Origin: Roseiarcus sp963835885
Lineage (GTDB): Bacteria > Pseudomonadota > Alphaproteobacteria > Rhizobiales > Beijerinckiaceae
Assembly (NCBI GenBank): GCA_963835885.1
Contig: CAWIHF010000038.1
Coordinates: forward strand, 62,001-126,000
Reading direction: 5' to 3'
DNA: 64,000 nt
Both the position numbers and the translations under genes were made by a program. Below, one piece after another: positions 18,250-27,048 of this stretch (position 1 is its first letter; each line of letters begins with the position of its first letter). The notes beneath the pieces were generated by a model, which was given only the letters and a program-made list of their open reading frames with translations, did no database searches and was not told the DNA's origin.

Positions 18250-19587
18250 ATGGACGCCTATCGCGCAAGACTCGAGTCCTTCGATCCCGACGTAGCGCAT
18301 GTAATCGCCGGCGAGGAGCGTCGCCAGCTCGATGGCGTCGAGATGATCCCTTCTGAGAATTACACCTATCCCGAGGTGCTGGCGGCGCTCGGGTCGGTGC
18401 TGACCAATAAGTACTCGGAAGGCTATCCCGGCCGGCGCTATTACGGCGGGCAACAATATACCGACGCGGTCGAAAATATCGCGCGCGACCGCGCCTGCGC
18501 GCTGTTTCGCGCCGAGCACGCCAACGTCCAGCCGCTTTCCGGCTCGCCGATGAACCAGGCGTGCTATTTCGCCTTCCTCAATCCCGGCGACACGGTGCTG
18601 GCGATGGACCTTTCGCATGGCGGCCACCTGACGCATGGAGCGCCGGTTTCCCACATGGGCAAGGTCTTCAACTTCGTGCGCTACAAGAGCGCGCCGCAGC
18701 AGGGGGGCGCAATCGACTTCGACGAACTGATGGATATCGCGAAAGCGACCCGGCCCAAGATCGTGCTGTGCGGCTATTCCTCGTATCCGCGTGACTATGA
18801 TTACGCCGCTTTCAAGAAAGTCGCCGACGAGGTCGGCGCGCTGACGATGGCCGACATTTCCCATATCGGCGGGCTGGTGGCGGCGAACGTCATGCGCAAC
18901 CCGTTCGATTCCGGTTTCGATCTCGTTACCACCACGACCCACAAGACGCTGCGCGGACCGCGCGGCGGGCTGATTCTGAGCAAGGCGGCCTACGCGAAGA
19001 AGATCGACAGCTCGGTTTTCCCGGGTCTCCAGGGCGGCCCCCATATGAACGTCATCACCGGCGCGGCAATCACCTTCAAGAAGGCGGCGGAGCCTCAATT
19101 CGTCGAATACGCGCGCGCGACTCTGCGTAATTCAAAGGCATTGGCCGCGGCGCTTCTCGCAGAAGGCGTGACACTGATCACCGGCGGCACCGACAACCAT
19201 CTGCTTGTGATCGATACGATGGCGAGTTTTGGTCTCGATGGGCGCGCTGCCGAAGAGGCCCTCGACGCCATCGGCGTCACGGCGAACAAGCAGATCATCC
19301 CCGACGATCCGCGCCCGCCCCTGCGCCCCAGCGGGCTGCGCCTCGGCACTCCAGCCTGCACCACGCGCGGAATGAGCAAGGAGGACATGATGACGATCGC
19401 GCAGTGGATCGTCAGGACGTTGCGTCATCCTGATGACGCGCCAACAATCGAGGCGCTACGGGCGGAAGTGAAGACCATGTGTCGACGTTATCCAGTGCCG
19501 GGAATTTCGCAAACCTCCGCCAGTCGCAGAACGACGCGATTCAGTAGGGGGTCTTCGGTGGCGGTCATGACTTCGACCACCGGATAA
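18250..19587 (+). CDS. glyA: Serine hydroxymethyltransferase
   Basis: A 445-residue PLP enzyme that interconverts serine and glycine with tetrahydrofolate (EC 2.1.2.1), in one-carbon metabolism and, in serine-cycle methylotrophs, formaldehyde assimilation. Recognisable are EMIPSENYTYPEVLAALGS, NKYSEGYPGRRYYGG, MADISHIGGL and the PLP-lysine site TTTTHKTLRGPRGG. ATG 18250 has GGGGAGACGCCC upstream. The last 30 residues (after RRYPVPGI) are low-similarity, so the native stop may once have been earlier. The DNA beyond it turns AT-rich. Confidence 0.95.
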   Translation: MDAYRARLESFDPDVAHVIAGEERRQLDGVEMIPSENYTYPEVLAALGSVLTNKYSEGYPGRRYYGGQQYTDAVENIARDRACALFRAEHANVQPLSGSPMNQACYFAFLNPGDTVLAMDLSHGGHLTHGAPVSHMGKVFNFVRYKSAPQQGGAIDFDELMDIAKATRPKIVLCGYSSYPRDYDYAAFKKVADEVGALTMADISHIGGLVAANVMRNPFDSGFDLVTTTTHKTLRGPRGGLILSKAAYAKKIDSSVFPGLQGGPHMNVITGAAITFKKAAEPQFVEYARATLRNSKALAAALLAEGVTLITGGTDNHLLVIDTMASFGLDGRAAEEALDAIGVTANKQIIPDDPRPPLRPSGLRLGTPACTTRGMSKEDMMTIAQWIVRTLRHPDDAPTIEALRAEVKTMCRRYPVPGISQTSASRRTTRFSRGSSVAVMTSTTG

Positions 19588-19646
19588 TCGTTGGTCCTGC
19601 TCGTATAGGCCAACTTTTCGCTCAGGGTTGATTTCACCCGTTCGCA

Positions 19647-19678
19647 AAGCCGTCGCGCAAGGGCCGCTTCTTGCGCAC
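19647..19678 (+). repeat. Imperfect direct repeat, left copy, bracketing AT-rich island
   Basis: 32 bp starting AAGCCGTCGCG and ending CCGCTTCTTGCGCAC. By eye it matches 22647-22678 at 28 of 32 positions in the same orientation. The two copies are exactly 3000 bp apart and enclose the DUF262/HEPN genes. They could be attachment-site-like or a dispersed repeat; no integrase is present. Confidence 0.5.
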
Positions 19679-19825
19679 AGCCGACGGCCGGTGCCGACGT
19701 ATTGCGGTCACCCCGGATCGCTGCCTTGGACGCATCAGTCGGGCTGAAACCGGACGCTCATGACCGATTGCGATATCTAGCTCCTCAATGCAAAAAATGC
19801 CTAGTCAAATGAAACGCTGACCGTT

Positions 19826-20324
19826 CTATGGGAGTTCCTGTAGAGCGATTTCCTCAAAGCGTCCCAGTATCTTCGATATAAGTCTGTGCTGATTAATAAT
19901 CCAGCTGGGTGCATCGAAGCGTTGCTGTGTCGCAACATTATGTATAACATCTGCATGAGCAAAATTACATCGTTTATTCCACAAATCTGAAGTATAGCTC
20001 AAGTCGCTCGATGTCTCCCGGATATTTATCCTCCATTGTTGCTTCTATCTTTCTGAGGAAATACTCTCCCACAACATTTGCGACCATCGGCCGAAAATGG
20101 TGCGTATATTTAAATCCGAAGGTCTTGTCTATAAGTTCTCGACGTGTCCACAGTTCATCGTTGAGGCAACGCGATTGAATCGAGATCAGGACTCGATCCA
20201 GTTCAACTTCCAACCATCCGCAAAGCTCTAGTAGCGCGAGCTTCGATAGCAGTTTTGGTCTCTCCGCCCCCGCGGTCGGCTCTTGGTACCACGCCTCGAT
20301 TTGCAGTAGTGTATCCTTTATCAA
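19826..20324 (-). pseudogene. HEPN-like protein paired with DUF262 gene, one-base frameshift
   Basis: The ATG at 20322-20324 overlaps the stop of the DUF262 gene by 4 bp. The annotated-looking frame gives 116 residues with LALLELCGWLEVELDRVL and ends RLELYFRFVE at a TAA (19974-19976). Directly after it the next frame is open for about 50 codons to 19826 and reads KRCNFAHADVIHN, then INQHRLISKILGRFEEIALQEL. Dropping one T from the TAA fuses the two as RFVEKRCNFAHAD. This supplies an R-x4-H motif, the catalytic signature of HEPN RNases, and a total of about 166 residues. HEPN assignment is my inference from this motif and the helical pattern. Confidence 0.65.
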
Positions 20325-20932
20325 GATTCGCCTTCGACGGAAAACGCAGTAATGGCATCACCAAGCCTCTTTTTTACGTTCTCTGAACTCGATACTGCGT
20401 AGCGAACATTCTTACTGAATGACGGCATATCTAACATAATTCTAAAATTATCGCACAGTTGATTCTCTTCCATTGCGCCTAACGTTGGTAGGTTACGACA
20501 GATTCCTACAAGTGCGCCTTCAACAACTGCAAGCGACAATTTGCCGTAGCCGCTCTCTTTGAGCGCGGCCCGAGCGAGGCGGACCACTTCGGCTAGTTTT
20601 TTTCGCACAAGTTCCGCCGCATCTAAGCTAATAAGCGCTCTCCCGTGCATATACGTATTCAAAAAATCCGCAAGATTTCCGTCGTATATACTCAATTTGT
20701 CGTCAAAAGCAAGGACTCGAAGTAGGATTTCAACTGATCTAAACCGATCAACATTTCCCCATACCCGCTTCTTTATTACCTGCCAATCCGCGTTTTCTCC
20801 ATCGAACTTTTTGAGAACGTCGTTAAAGTGACCAGAATATACGCAATTTCGTATTTCTTGATTATTGAGCCGAACTCCGCCCGAATTTAACCTATGAAAT
20901 ATCGTAAAGAGATACCTCATGTGATTCTGTTT

Positions 20933-21975
20933 GGCTCAATTAGCGTTAGATTGAGGTGGCCTGTTTGTGCTACGATTTATTATGGATTGACAGGGGATAG
21001 CGATGGATCAGGGGATGTTTCGAGCGTGGCTGGCGGAGATCGACGGTCTGACGGCAAAGCAGCGCCAGGAGCTCGAGGCGGTGCTGGCCGGCCGGCAGCC
21101 CAGAGCGGCGGTGGCGGCGGCGATCGAGGAGCGCTTGGGCGAGGCGCGGCGCTGTCCGCACTGCGGCGGGGCGTCGGTGGGCGGGGGCCGAACCGACGGC
21201 CTGCGCCGTTTCCGCTGCAAGGATTGCCGCAGAAGCTTCAATGCGCTGACCGGAACGCCGCTGGCCCGATTGCGCAAGAAGGAACGCTGGCTTGATTTTG
21301 GTCAGTCGTTGAGCGAGGGCGAGACGGTGGCCGCCTCGGCCGAGCGGTGCGGGGTGGCGGTGAGCACGGCGTTCCGCTGGCGACATCGCTTCCTGCGCGC
21401 CGCCAAGAACCCCACGCGCCTGTTGAGCGGCATCGTCGAAGTCGACGAAACCTATATATTATCAAGCTGTAAGGGCGAGCGTCGCCTCGGTCGCAAGGCT
21501 CGCAGGCGGGGCGGAAAAGCAGCCAAGCGCGGCCTTTCGGACGAACAGACGCCGATCCTGGTGGCCGCCGACCGGAGCGGCGCCACCATCAGCGCCGTCC
21601 TCTCGGCCGTGACCGCCCAGACCATCAAGCCGGTGCTCGCGCCCATTCTGGGTAAGGACACCTTGCTCGTCACCGACGGCAATAACGTCTACCCGCCTTG
21701 CGCCGCCGCCCTCGGCGTCAGCCATGAAGCGCTCAACCAGTCGAAAGGTGAACGCGTCCGCGGCGAATTACACATCCAGACCGTCAACAGTCGCCATGAG
21801 AGCCTCAAAACCTTCCTGCGCCCCCGTCGCGGCATTGCCACAAAATACCTCGACAGCTACCTCAGGTGGTTCCACCTCGCCGGCCTCAAGCACAATCCCA
21901 CGCCCCGAGCATGCCTCAATGCCGCCATCGGCGGAGGAGCCCAAATGATGATATCAATCTAACGCGAATTGAGCT
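20933..21975 (+). mobile_element. IS1595-family insertion sequence, complete
   Basis: 1043 bp. Terminal inverted repeats of 22 bp lie at 20933-20954 and 21954-21975; they differ at 2 positions and share GCTCAATT and GCGTTAGATTGA. A perfect 8-bp target duplication TTCTGTTT flanks it (20925-20932 and 21976-21983), as expected for IS1595. It carries one transposase gene and lies inside the DUF262 gene. It is GC-rich, unlike its host DNA. Confidence 0.95.
21003..21962 (+). CDS. IS1595-family (ISXO2-like) transposase
   Basis: 319 residues. An N-terminal zinc-ribbon (CPHCGGASVGGGRTDGLRRF, CKDC) is followed by a helix-turn-helix (VAASAERCGVAVSTAFRWRHRF). The ISXO2-like DDE domain has GIVEVDETYIL (first Asp), LLVTDGNNVY (second Asp) and TVNSRHESLK, then FLRPRRGIATKYLDSYLRWF. 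All expected parts are present and the frame is unbroken, so the element may be active. The stop lies within the right inverted repeat. Confidence 0.95.
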   Translation: MDQGMFRAWLAEIDGLTAKQRQELEAVLAGRQPRAAVAAAIEERLGEARRCPHCGGASVGGGRTDGLRRFRCKDCRRSFNALTGTPLARLRKKERWLDFGQSLSEGETVAASAERCGVAVSTAFRWRHRFLRAAKNPTRLLSGIVEVDETYILSSCKGERRLGRKARRRGGKAAKRGLSDEQTPILVAADRSGATISAVLSAVTAQTIKPVLAPILGKDTLLVTDGNNVYPPCAAALGVSHEALNQSKGERVRGELHIQTVNSRHESLKTFLRPRRGIATKYLDSYLRWFHLAGLKHNPTPRACLNAAIGGGAQMMISI

Positions 21976-22511
21976 TTCTGTTTTCTGTAATCGCATCGGA
22001 TAACTGTTACCGGCACGGTCACGTTTTCAACTGACGCATACACAATCCTCGACGGATCGTCGCCCGTTCGTAGTGCTACGTTTGTATTTCCCTGTAGTAA
22101 TGGATGAATGTCATCAAGCGCATCAAGCCGAAATTCTTTTTCACCTAAGAACTCAGTGATAGAAGTCATCCGCTGAAGACCGTCTATTACCTTCCATGTC
22201 TGCGTCTTTGGGTCAAGACTGAAACACATACTAGGAATAGGTAGTTGCTTTACGAGCAAGTCGATGAACCTCGCGCGTTCTTGTTTCTTCCAAACTACCT
22301 CTCGTTGAAAATCGGGTTGCAATTCCATTTTTCCGCTTGTATATAGCCGAAACAAGTCTGCGCAAGATCGAACTTCATTGTATGCAATGATATCATCTGG
22401 TGGCACTGGTTCTTGCTTGTCTGCCGCCTCGAATGACTCAAGTTCGTCAACAGGGAGAGGTACTTCCCTGTCTTCGGCGACTTCGGATTCTTCTAAAGAA
22501 CCTACGCCCAA

Positions 22512-22834
22512 TTTTGACTCTCCGAGCGTTGCTGCGCTGCGATTTCAGCTAATTGCCAAAACATAGCAGCGCGGCGGAGGAGCGCGCTAGCCCCTTTTCA
22601 CGGCCCACCAGCGAAGACCGCTTCGGGTCCATTTGGCCCTTTGGCCAAGCCGTCGCGGACCGCCCGCTTCTTGCGCACTCCGGCCGTCCATCGGTACGAA
22701 TTTGAACGGCGGCAACAGGTCTTTTGCGGCTGTCTAACGGGCCGATCGGCGCGGTCGCCAATCGTAAAGGTTGGCGCCGACAGATTGGCAGAGACGCTCT
22801 CATTGCTGTCGGCGGCCGCCGAAAAGCGCCGCCC
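22512..22834. other. Island-to-phage-remnant junction, with right direct repeat
   Basis: No gene seen. Composition changes here from AT-rich to GC-rich. It contains the right copy of the 32-bp imperfect direct repeat (22647-22678) matching 19647-19678. Nothing else recognisable. Confidence 0.5.
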
Positions 22835-24254
22835 CTACCGCCCCGCCCAGAAGTCGATCATCCCCGTGGTCGACGGACGCTTCGGCCAGGCCAGCGCCTG
22901 GGCGGTCGAGTCGACCTGGTCGTCGTGGCGGCCCATCGGGAAGGCGGCGAGCTCGCTCAGGTAATCGGCGAGCCAGTGCGCCTCCTCCGGCAGCCAGACG
23001 AAACCGTTCTCGATCGTCGCGGTCTGCGCGTGGAGGCGCATGATCTTGTCGCCGTCCGGCTGGAAACGCGTGACTTTCGACAGGCCCGAGGCGAGCAGGT
23101 CCTGGATGAGCTGGGTTCCCGAGGCTTTGTCCTCGATCAGGATCGCCTGCGGGCGGAAGGCCTCGTCCTGCTCGACGACGGCGCGCCTGAGCTCGGGGAA
23201 CGAAAGCTTCTTGCGGAAAACGTTGAGGAGGTAAAAGCTCCGCTCCTTCATGCCCCAGGTGGTGCAGACGGAATAGTCGGCGAGCTCGCGAGGGTGTGTT
23301 GGCGGTGTCCCAGCTCTGCACGATGCGGTCGAACGCCGGCAGCTCGTGCGGCTTGTAGCGGCGGAACCAGGCGGTTTTGACCATGCCGCCGCCGGCGGGC
23401 GCGGGCGTCTGCTGGTACTGGGCGGCGAAATGATATTCGCCGATCGTCGAGCGGATGGCGTTCAGCGTCTCGAGCGATTCGCGCTCGCCGTTCAAAACTT
23501 CGCCGGCCGCGCGGCGAATGGCGGTCGATCCGGCCGGCGTCCGGATTTCGTGCAGCTCGTCCTCTTCGGCGATCGCCGGGAACGAGACGACCTCGAAGCC
23601 GCCCTGCTTCACCACGTGGCCGACGAGGTCGTCCTCGTGCAGGCGCTGCATGACGATGACGATCGATCCCTTGGCTTTCTGATTGAGCCGCGAGAACAGC
23701 GTCGAATCGAACCATTCGTTGACCGTGGCGCGGCGGCGCTGGCTCATGGCGTCGGCGGGCTTCAGCGGGTCGTCGATCAGAATCACGTCCGCCCCCCGCC
23801 CGGTCAGCACGCCGCCGACCGAGGTCGCCAGGCGAAATCCGCCGCGGGTCGTCGCGAGCTCCCGGAACGGCGGCCGGGGCGAGGCGAGCCTCGCCGGAAA
23901 CAGCGCCCGGTACCAGCGCGAGGTCATCAGCGCCCGGCAGTCGCGGGCGAACTTGTCGGACAGCTCCCGCCCGTAGGTGACATTGATGATTCCGAGCGCC
24001 GGGTCGTTGCCGATCAGCCAGGCCGGCAGGGCGACCGAAATCGCCAGCGACTTCAGGTGCCGCGGCGGGACATTGACGACGAGCCGCAGCGCCTCGCCGC
24101 GCTGGGCCGCGGCGAGCTTCGCCGCCAGCGCCTCGACATGCCAGGCGGGCGACCAGGGCTGACCGCCGCAAAGCTCATAGAACGAGCGCAACAGGAACGA
24201 GTGAAAATCGCCCCTGAGCAGGGCGCGATAGTCGGCGGGAGCGAGGACGGTCAT
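22835..24254 (-). pseudogene. Phage/GTA terminase large subunit, frameshifted
   Basis: A DNA-packaging ATPase and nuclease. The N-terminal part has the Walker A-like NVPPRHLKSL, Walker B VILIDDPLKPAD and IVIVMQRLHEDDLVGHV. It reads to QSWDTANTPS and then shifts. ELADYSVCTTWG and MKERSFYLLNVFRKKL, then the nuclease part (ILIEDKASGTQLIQDLL, FPMGRHDDQVDSTAQAL) are in the next frame down to 22835. One extra base near 23288 explains it. ATG 24254 starts MTVLAPADYRAL. Repaired length is about 470 residues. No portal, protease or capsid genes follow; the AT-rich island takes their place. Confidence 0.88.
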
Positions 24255-24280
24255 TGGCCGGAGGACTCTGTCAGAGCGCC

Positions 24281-24415
24281 CCCTCTCCCGCTTGCGGGAG
24301 AGGGTCGGGGTGAGGGGCTGCGCAGGCCTATCCGCAACGAGGCGCCGCAGCCCGTCGAAAGACGGGCGTCTTTCGACGCCCTTTCGCGCCACCTTCTCCC
24401 GCGAGCGGGAGAAGG
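24281..24415. repeat. Triple palindrome (REP-like) array
   Basis: Three perfect hairpins in 135 bp: CCCTCTCCCGC/GCGGGAGAGGG with a 2-nt loop at 24281-24304, GTCGAAAGAC/GTCTTTCGAC with a 4-nt loop at 24354-24377, and CCTTCTCCCGC/GCGGGAGAAGG with a 2-nt loop at 24392-24415. The first is followed by GGTCGGGGTGAGGGG, a tail I recall from dispersed elements in Hyphomicrobiales. It fills the gap between the terminase and DUF5681 genes. Confidence 0.75.
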
Positions 24416-24422
24416 GATTCGG

Positions 24423-24833
24423 TCACGGCGAGGACGCCCTGATCCGGCGGACGAGGTCCGCTACCACTGCCGCATCGGCTTCTCCCAGGGGTTCGGCCTC
24501 GGGAGGCGCGGGGCGGCTCTCGTGGTCGTCGAGAAGGTCGAGGAAAAATCGCGTCGCGCGCTCCTCGCCTTTGGCGGCGCGATTGACGAGTTGCTTCACC
24601 GCAGCCTCGAGCTTGGTGATGCGCCGCGGGCGGTCGTTTTCCTTGATTTCCACAATCTCGCGAGCCGCCGCCGCCACCACCGTGCCCAAATTGCGCGCGC
24701 CCTTCGGCCGTCCGCGTGGATTTCCGGACTGTCCTGGGCGGAAGCGGGTGGCCAGCGGCGGGCGGCAGTAGCCGACTTCATAGTGTGTCGCCCCGGTCGG
24801 AGCGGGTGCGGAATCGTCTGCAGTTCCTGTCAT
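24423..24833 (-). CDS. DUF5681 domain protein (phage small-terminase-like)
   Basis: 136 residues. FRPGQSGNPRGRPKGARNLGTVVAAAAREIVEI is the DUF5681 signature, a basic motif in proteins encoded just upstream of terminase large subunits in prophages and gene-transfer-agent remnants. The C-terminal half is helical and acidic (EERATRFFLDLLDDHE). The order ParB-like, DUF5681, terminase on the minus strand matches that context. A DNA-recognition role in packaging is inferred. Confidence 0.8.
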   Translation of the reverse strand: MTGTADDSAPAPTGATHYEVGYCRPPLATRFRPGQSGNPRGRPKGARNLGTVVAAAAREIVEIKENDRPRRITKLEAAVKQLVNRAAKGEERATRFFLDLLDDHESRPAPPEAEPLGEADAAVVADLVRRIRASSP

Positions 24834-25056
24834 CGCAATAGGATCTCCTGTTCTAACGCCGCTGCGGCCCGCTGAATGGCGCAGGGGCCAGTTCCTGACG
24901 TGGCGCCTGCGAGCTCGTCACGATGCGGAGTTTCTTTTTGAAGGTCGAGTTGGCGCGCGCTGTGACCGGCGCGTCGGAGCCCGAAGGATCGGGGGCGGAG
25001 AGGGGAGACCTTTGCGCCCTTGGTGAAATCCTTCGTGTCCTTGGTGTGTCATTCTT
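24834..25056. other. Intergenic gap in the phage remnant
   Basis: About 220 bp without a gene. It includes a short T-rich stretch containing CTTGGTGAAATCCTTCGTG near 25020, probably debris of the deleted methylase gene. No promoter or terminator is evident. Confidence 0.4.
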
Positions 25057-25914
25057 TCAACACGAAGGACTCGAAGGCTGCACGAAGACCACAAGATCGT
25101 TCTCGGCGGCGAGCGCTTGCCGGTCGTCGCATCGTCGTTCGCCCGCCGGGGCCTCCCGGGCGGCGAAGGCGCGGCGCCGGGCGCGCGCGATCGTGTCGAA
25201 CCGCTCTCCCGCCGGCTGAAGGCGCGCGGTCTCGCCGGTCTCCGCCTGCCATCTCCGGATCGCGGCGTCGAGCGCACGGAAGGCCGCTTCGTCCTCAGCG
25301 TCTCCGCAGACGAGCCGATGGGGCCCGAGCGTCCACGTTTCGCCCGCGCGCGCGACCGGGGGGCCGCTCCGCCGACGCGGCCCCCGGCCGCTGCCCTGTA
25401 GGGCGCGGTCCATAGGGCGTCCGGAAGGATGCGCGTCTCCCGACGGGCTATGGACCGCGGCTACAGCCTCGACCTTGAGGTCGATTTCGCCGATCTCGAA
25501 GCCGGTCGCCGAGAGGTCAAAATCGAGTTCGAGGCCCTTGAGCTCCTCGAACTCCTCGCCGAGCCGCTTCCTGTCCCAGGAGGCGAGCTCCGCCAGCCGG
25601 TTGTCGGCGATCATGAAGGCGCGGCGCTCGGCTTCGCTCAAATGGTCGAGAGCGATCGTGGGGATTTCGCTCAAACGCAGGCGCCTGGCGGCGAGCACCC
25701 GCCCGTGGCCGGCGACGACGCGGTTCTCGCCGTCGATCAGGACCGGGACATTGAAGCCGAACGCCTCGATGCTGTCGGCGATGCGGCGCACCTGGCCCTC
25801 CGGATGGAGGCGGGCGTTGCGCGGGTCGGGCTCGAGCGCCTCGAGCGGCAGCCAGCGCACCGCGATCCGGGGGGCGTGTCTTGGTTTCGTCTTGGGCTCG
25901 AGGTCTGCGGGCAT
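25057..25914 (-). pseudogene. ParB-like/DNA methylase fusion with methylase core deleted
   Basis: Residues about 15-150 form a ParB/Srx N-terminal domain (WLPLEALEPDPRNARLHPEGQ, VLIDGENRVVAGHGRVLAARRL, FMIADNRLAELASWD). After a linker the sequence reads ETWTLGPHRLVCGDAEDEAAF, the lead-in to the methylase domain in ParB-methylase fusions. It passes directly to RALDAAIRRWQAETGETARL, which in those proteins is the extreme C-terminus. The DPPY-type catalytic core is absent, so about 200 residues appear to be deleted in frame. The last 40 residues look non-native. ATG 25914 has GGAG upstream. It belongs with the terminase remnant. Confidence 0.7.
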
Positions 25915-26247
25915 GAGAACTCCGACTTGCCTCGTAGGATGGGGGACGCTGGGGAAACTGGCAATATTTTGTTCTTGATATGTTCTTCATGGTAAATGGT
26001 AGTGGGTCAGTTTGAACTTCAGGTTTGGGCGGATAGCGCCCCTACGGTCGTCGCCTATGGGACGCACGCAATCGACGTAAAGCGACCGTCGCGGACCGCG
26101 ACCATGAATGGCGCAAGAGGGCAGGTAAGCGCGCGTTGCCTCCACGCGCGGAGTCCGCCCTGAGCAGACGTTCCTATTCCCGGCAGTCATCATCGTTCGG
26201 TCCCCTTGCGTGCCTCCAACTTCAAGCGCGCCGTTGACCGCCGCATG
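25915..26247. other. Gene-free boundary between phage remnant and polyol cluster
   Basis: 333 bp with no supported gene. Short open frames on the minus strand (such as 25987-26193) show no recognisable motif. The 25970-26010 stretch is AT-rich. It separates the phage remnant from the sugar-alcohol genes. Confidence 0.4.
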
Positions 26248-27038
26248 TCACACGGACTTGTGCATGCCCCCGTCGACGAAATAGGTCGAGCCGATTGAAT
26301 AGCTCGCCCGTTCGGAGCACAGGAAGACGAAGAAGTTCGCCAGTTCCTGCGGGCTGGCGAAGCGCTTGATCGGCGCATGCTCGCGCGCGACGCTGTCGAG
26401 GTGCCCCAGCCAGTCGCCGCCCTTGTCCGCCGTCAGCTGCTTGGCGGTCTTGATCCAGTCGGGCGTGAGGATGAGGCCCGAATTCACGCAATTGACGCGG
26501 ATGTTGGCGGGGATGAGCTCAGTCGCCAGGCACTTCGAGAACATCATCAGCGCCGCCTTGGTCGTATTGTAAATCGGCTCGTACCACAGCGGCTGGGCCG
26601 CGCAGATCGAGGCGTTGTGCAGGATGACGCCGCCGCCGCGCGCCTTCATCAGCGGCGCGAAACCGCGCGCGAGACGCACCGCCGCCATCACGTGCAGGTC
26701 CCAGTAGGACTGCCACTTCTCGTCCGGCGCCTCCATCACCGTCTCGTTGCTGCCGGTGCCCGCATTGTTTATGAGAATGTCCGCCCCGCCGAAAGCGTGC
26801 TTCACCGCGGCGATCAGCGCGTCCGTCCCCTCTCGGGTCGCGACGTCGCAGCCGACTCCTCCACACGAACGCCGTATTGCCGGGCGATGCGCTTCGCCTC
26901 GTCGCGCACGCGCTCGACACCGCGTGCGGCCAGCACAAGATTGACGCCCTCCGCGGCGAGCCCCTCGGCGATCGCCAAGCCTATGCCGACGCTGCCGCCA
27001 GTCACCACGGCCGCCTTGTTCTTGAGCCCCAGGTCAAC
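26248..27038 (-). pseudogene. SDR-family oxidoreductase, frameshifted
   Basis: A short-chain dehydrogenase. The N-terminal Rossmann part (LGLKNKAAVVTGGSVGIGLAIAEG) reads to VRVEESA and then leaves frame. CDVATREGTDALIAAVKHAFGG and the rest (DILINNAGTGSNETV, catalytic Tyr/Lys in YNTTKAAL, SYSIGSTYFVDGGMHKSV) are in the next frame. One missing base near 26848 explains the break. Repaired length is about 260 residues. The start is unclear: GGAGG lies just upstream of GTTGACCTG, where a normal start codon is missing. Last gene of the polyol run, 10 bp after the preceding SDR; substrate unknown. Confidence 0.8.
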
Positions 27039-27048
27039 GAATTCCTCC

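Larger units (their letters stand above)
20321..22511 (-). pseudogene. DUF262 domain protein interrupted by an IS1595-family element
   Basis: The N-terminal half (22511 to 21984) carries the DUF262 hallmarks QPDFQREVVWKKQERARFIDLL, LPIPSM and VIDGLQRMTSITEFL. The C-terminal half (20924 to 20321) continues HMRYLFTIFHRLNSGGVRLNN. Removing the IS (20933-21975) and one 8-bp duplication joins RCDYRKQ to NHMRYLF in frame, giving about 379 residues. DUF262 proteins are ParB/Srx-fold NTPase-like enzymes in defence systems such as GmrSD, SspE and BrxU. Those usually carry a C-terminal HNH (DUF1524), which I do not see here. The only start is TTG 22511, with GGAG 8 nt upstream. Base composition is much more AT-rich than the neighbours. 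Confidence 0.85.

Noticed and set aside
17664..18251. Minus-strand frame with MAQALAPGKSDNEVCEKCGR and more Cys, upstream of pcp
   Set aside because: The Cys pattern hints at a zinc-binding peptide, but the frame runs on through the pcp coding region, no family is recognised and no stop ends it before pcp. It could be a decayed gene or chance; too weak to list.
19826..20324. Toxin-antitoxin (HEPN/MNT) pair
   Set aside because: The partner is a DUF262 protein, not a nucleotidyltransferase of the MNT type; no GSxxxGxxxxxSDxD motif is seen.
24281..24415. Possible CRISPR-like array
   Set aside because: The repeats are palindromic hairpins of different sequence without regular spacers or cas genes, so REP-like elements fit better.
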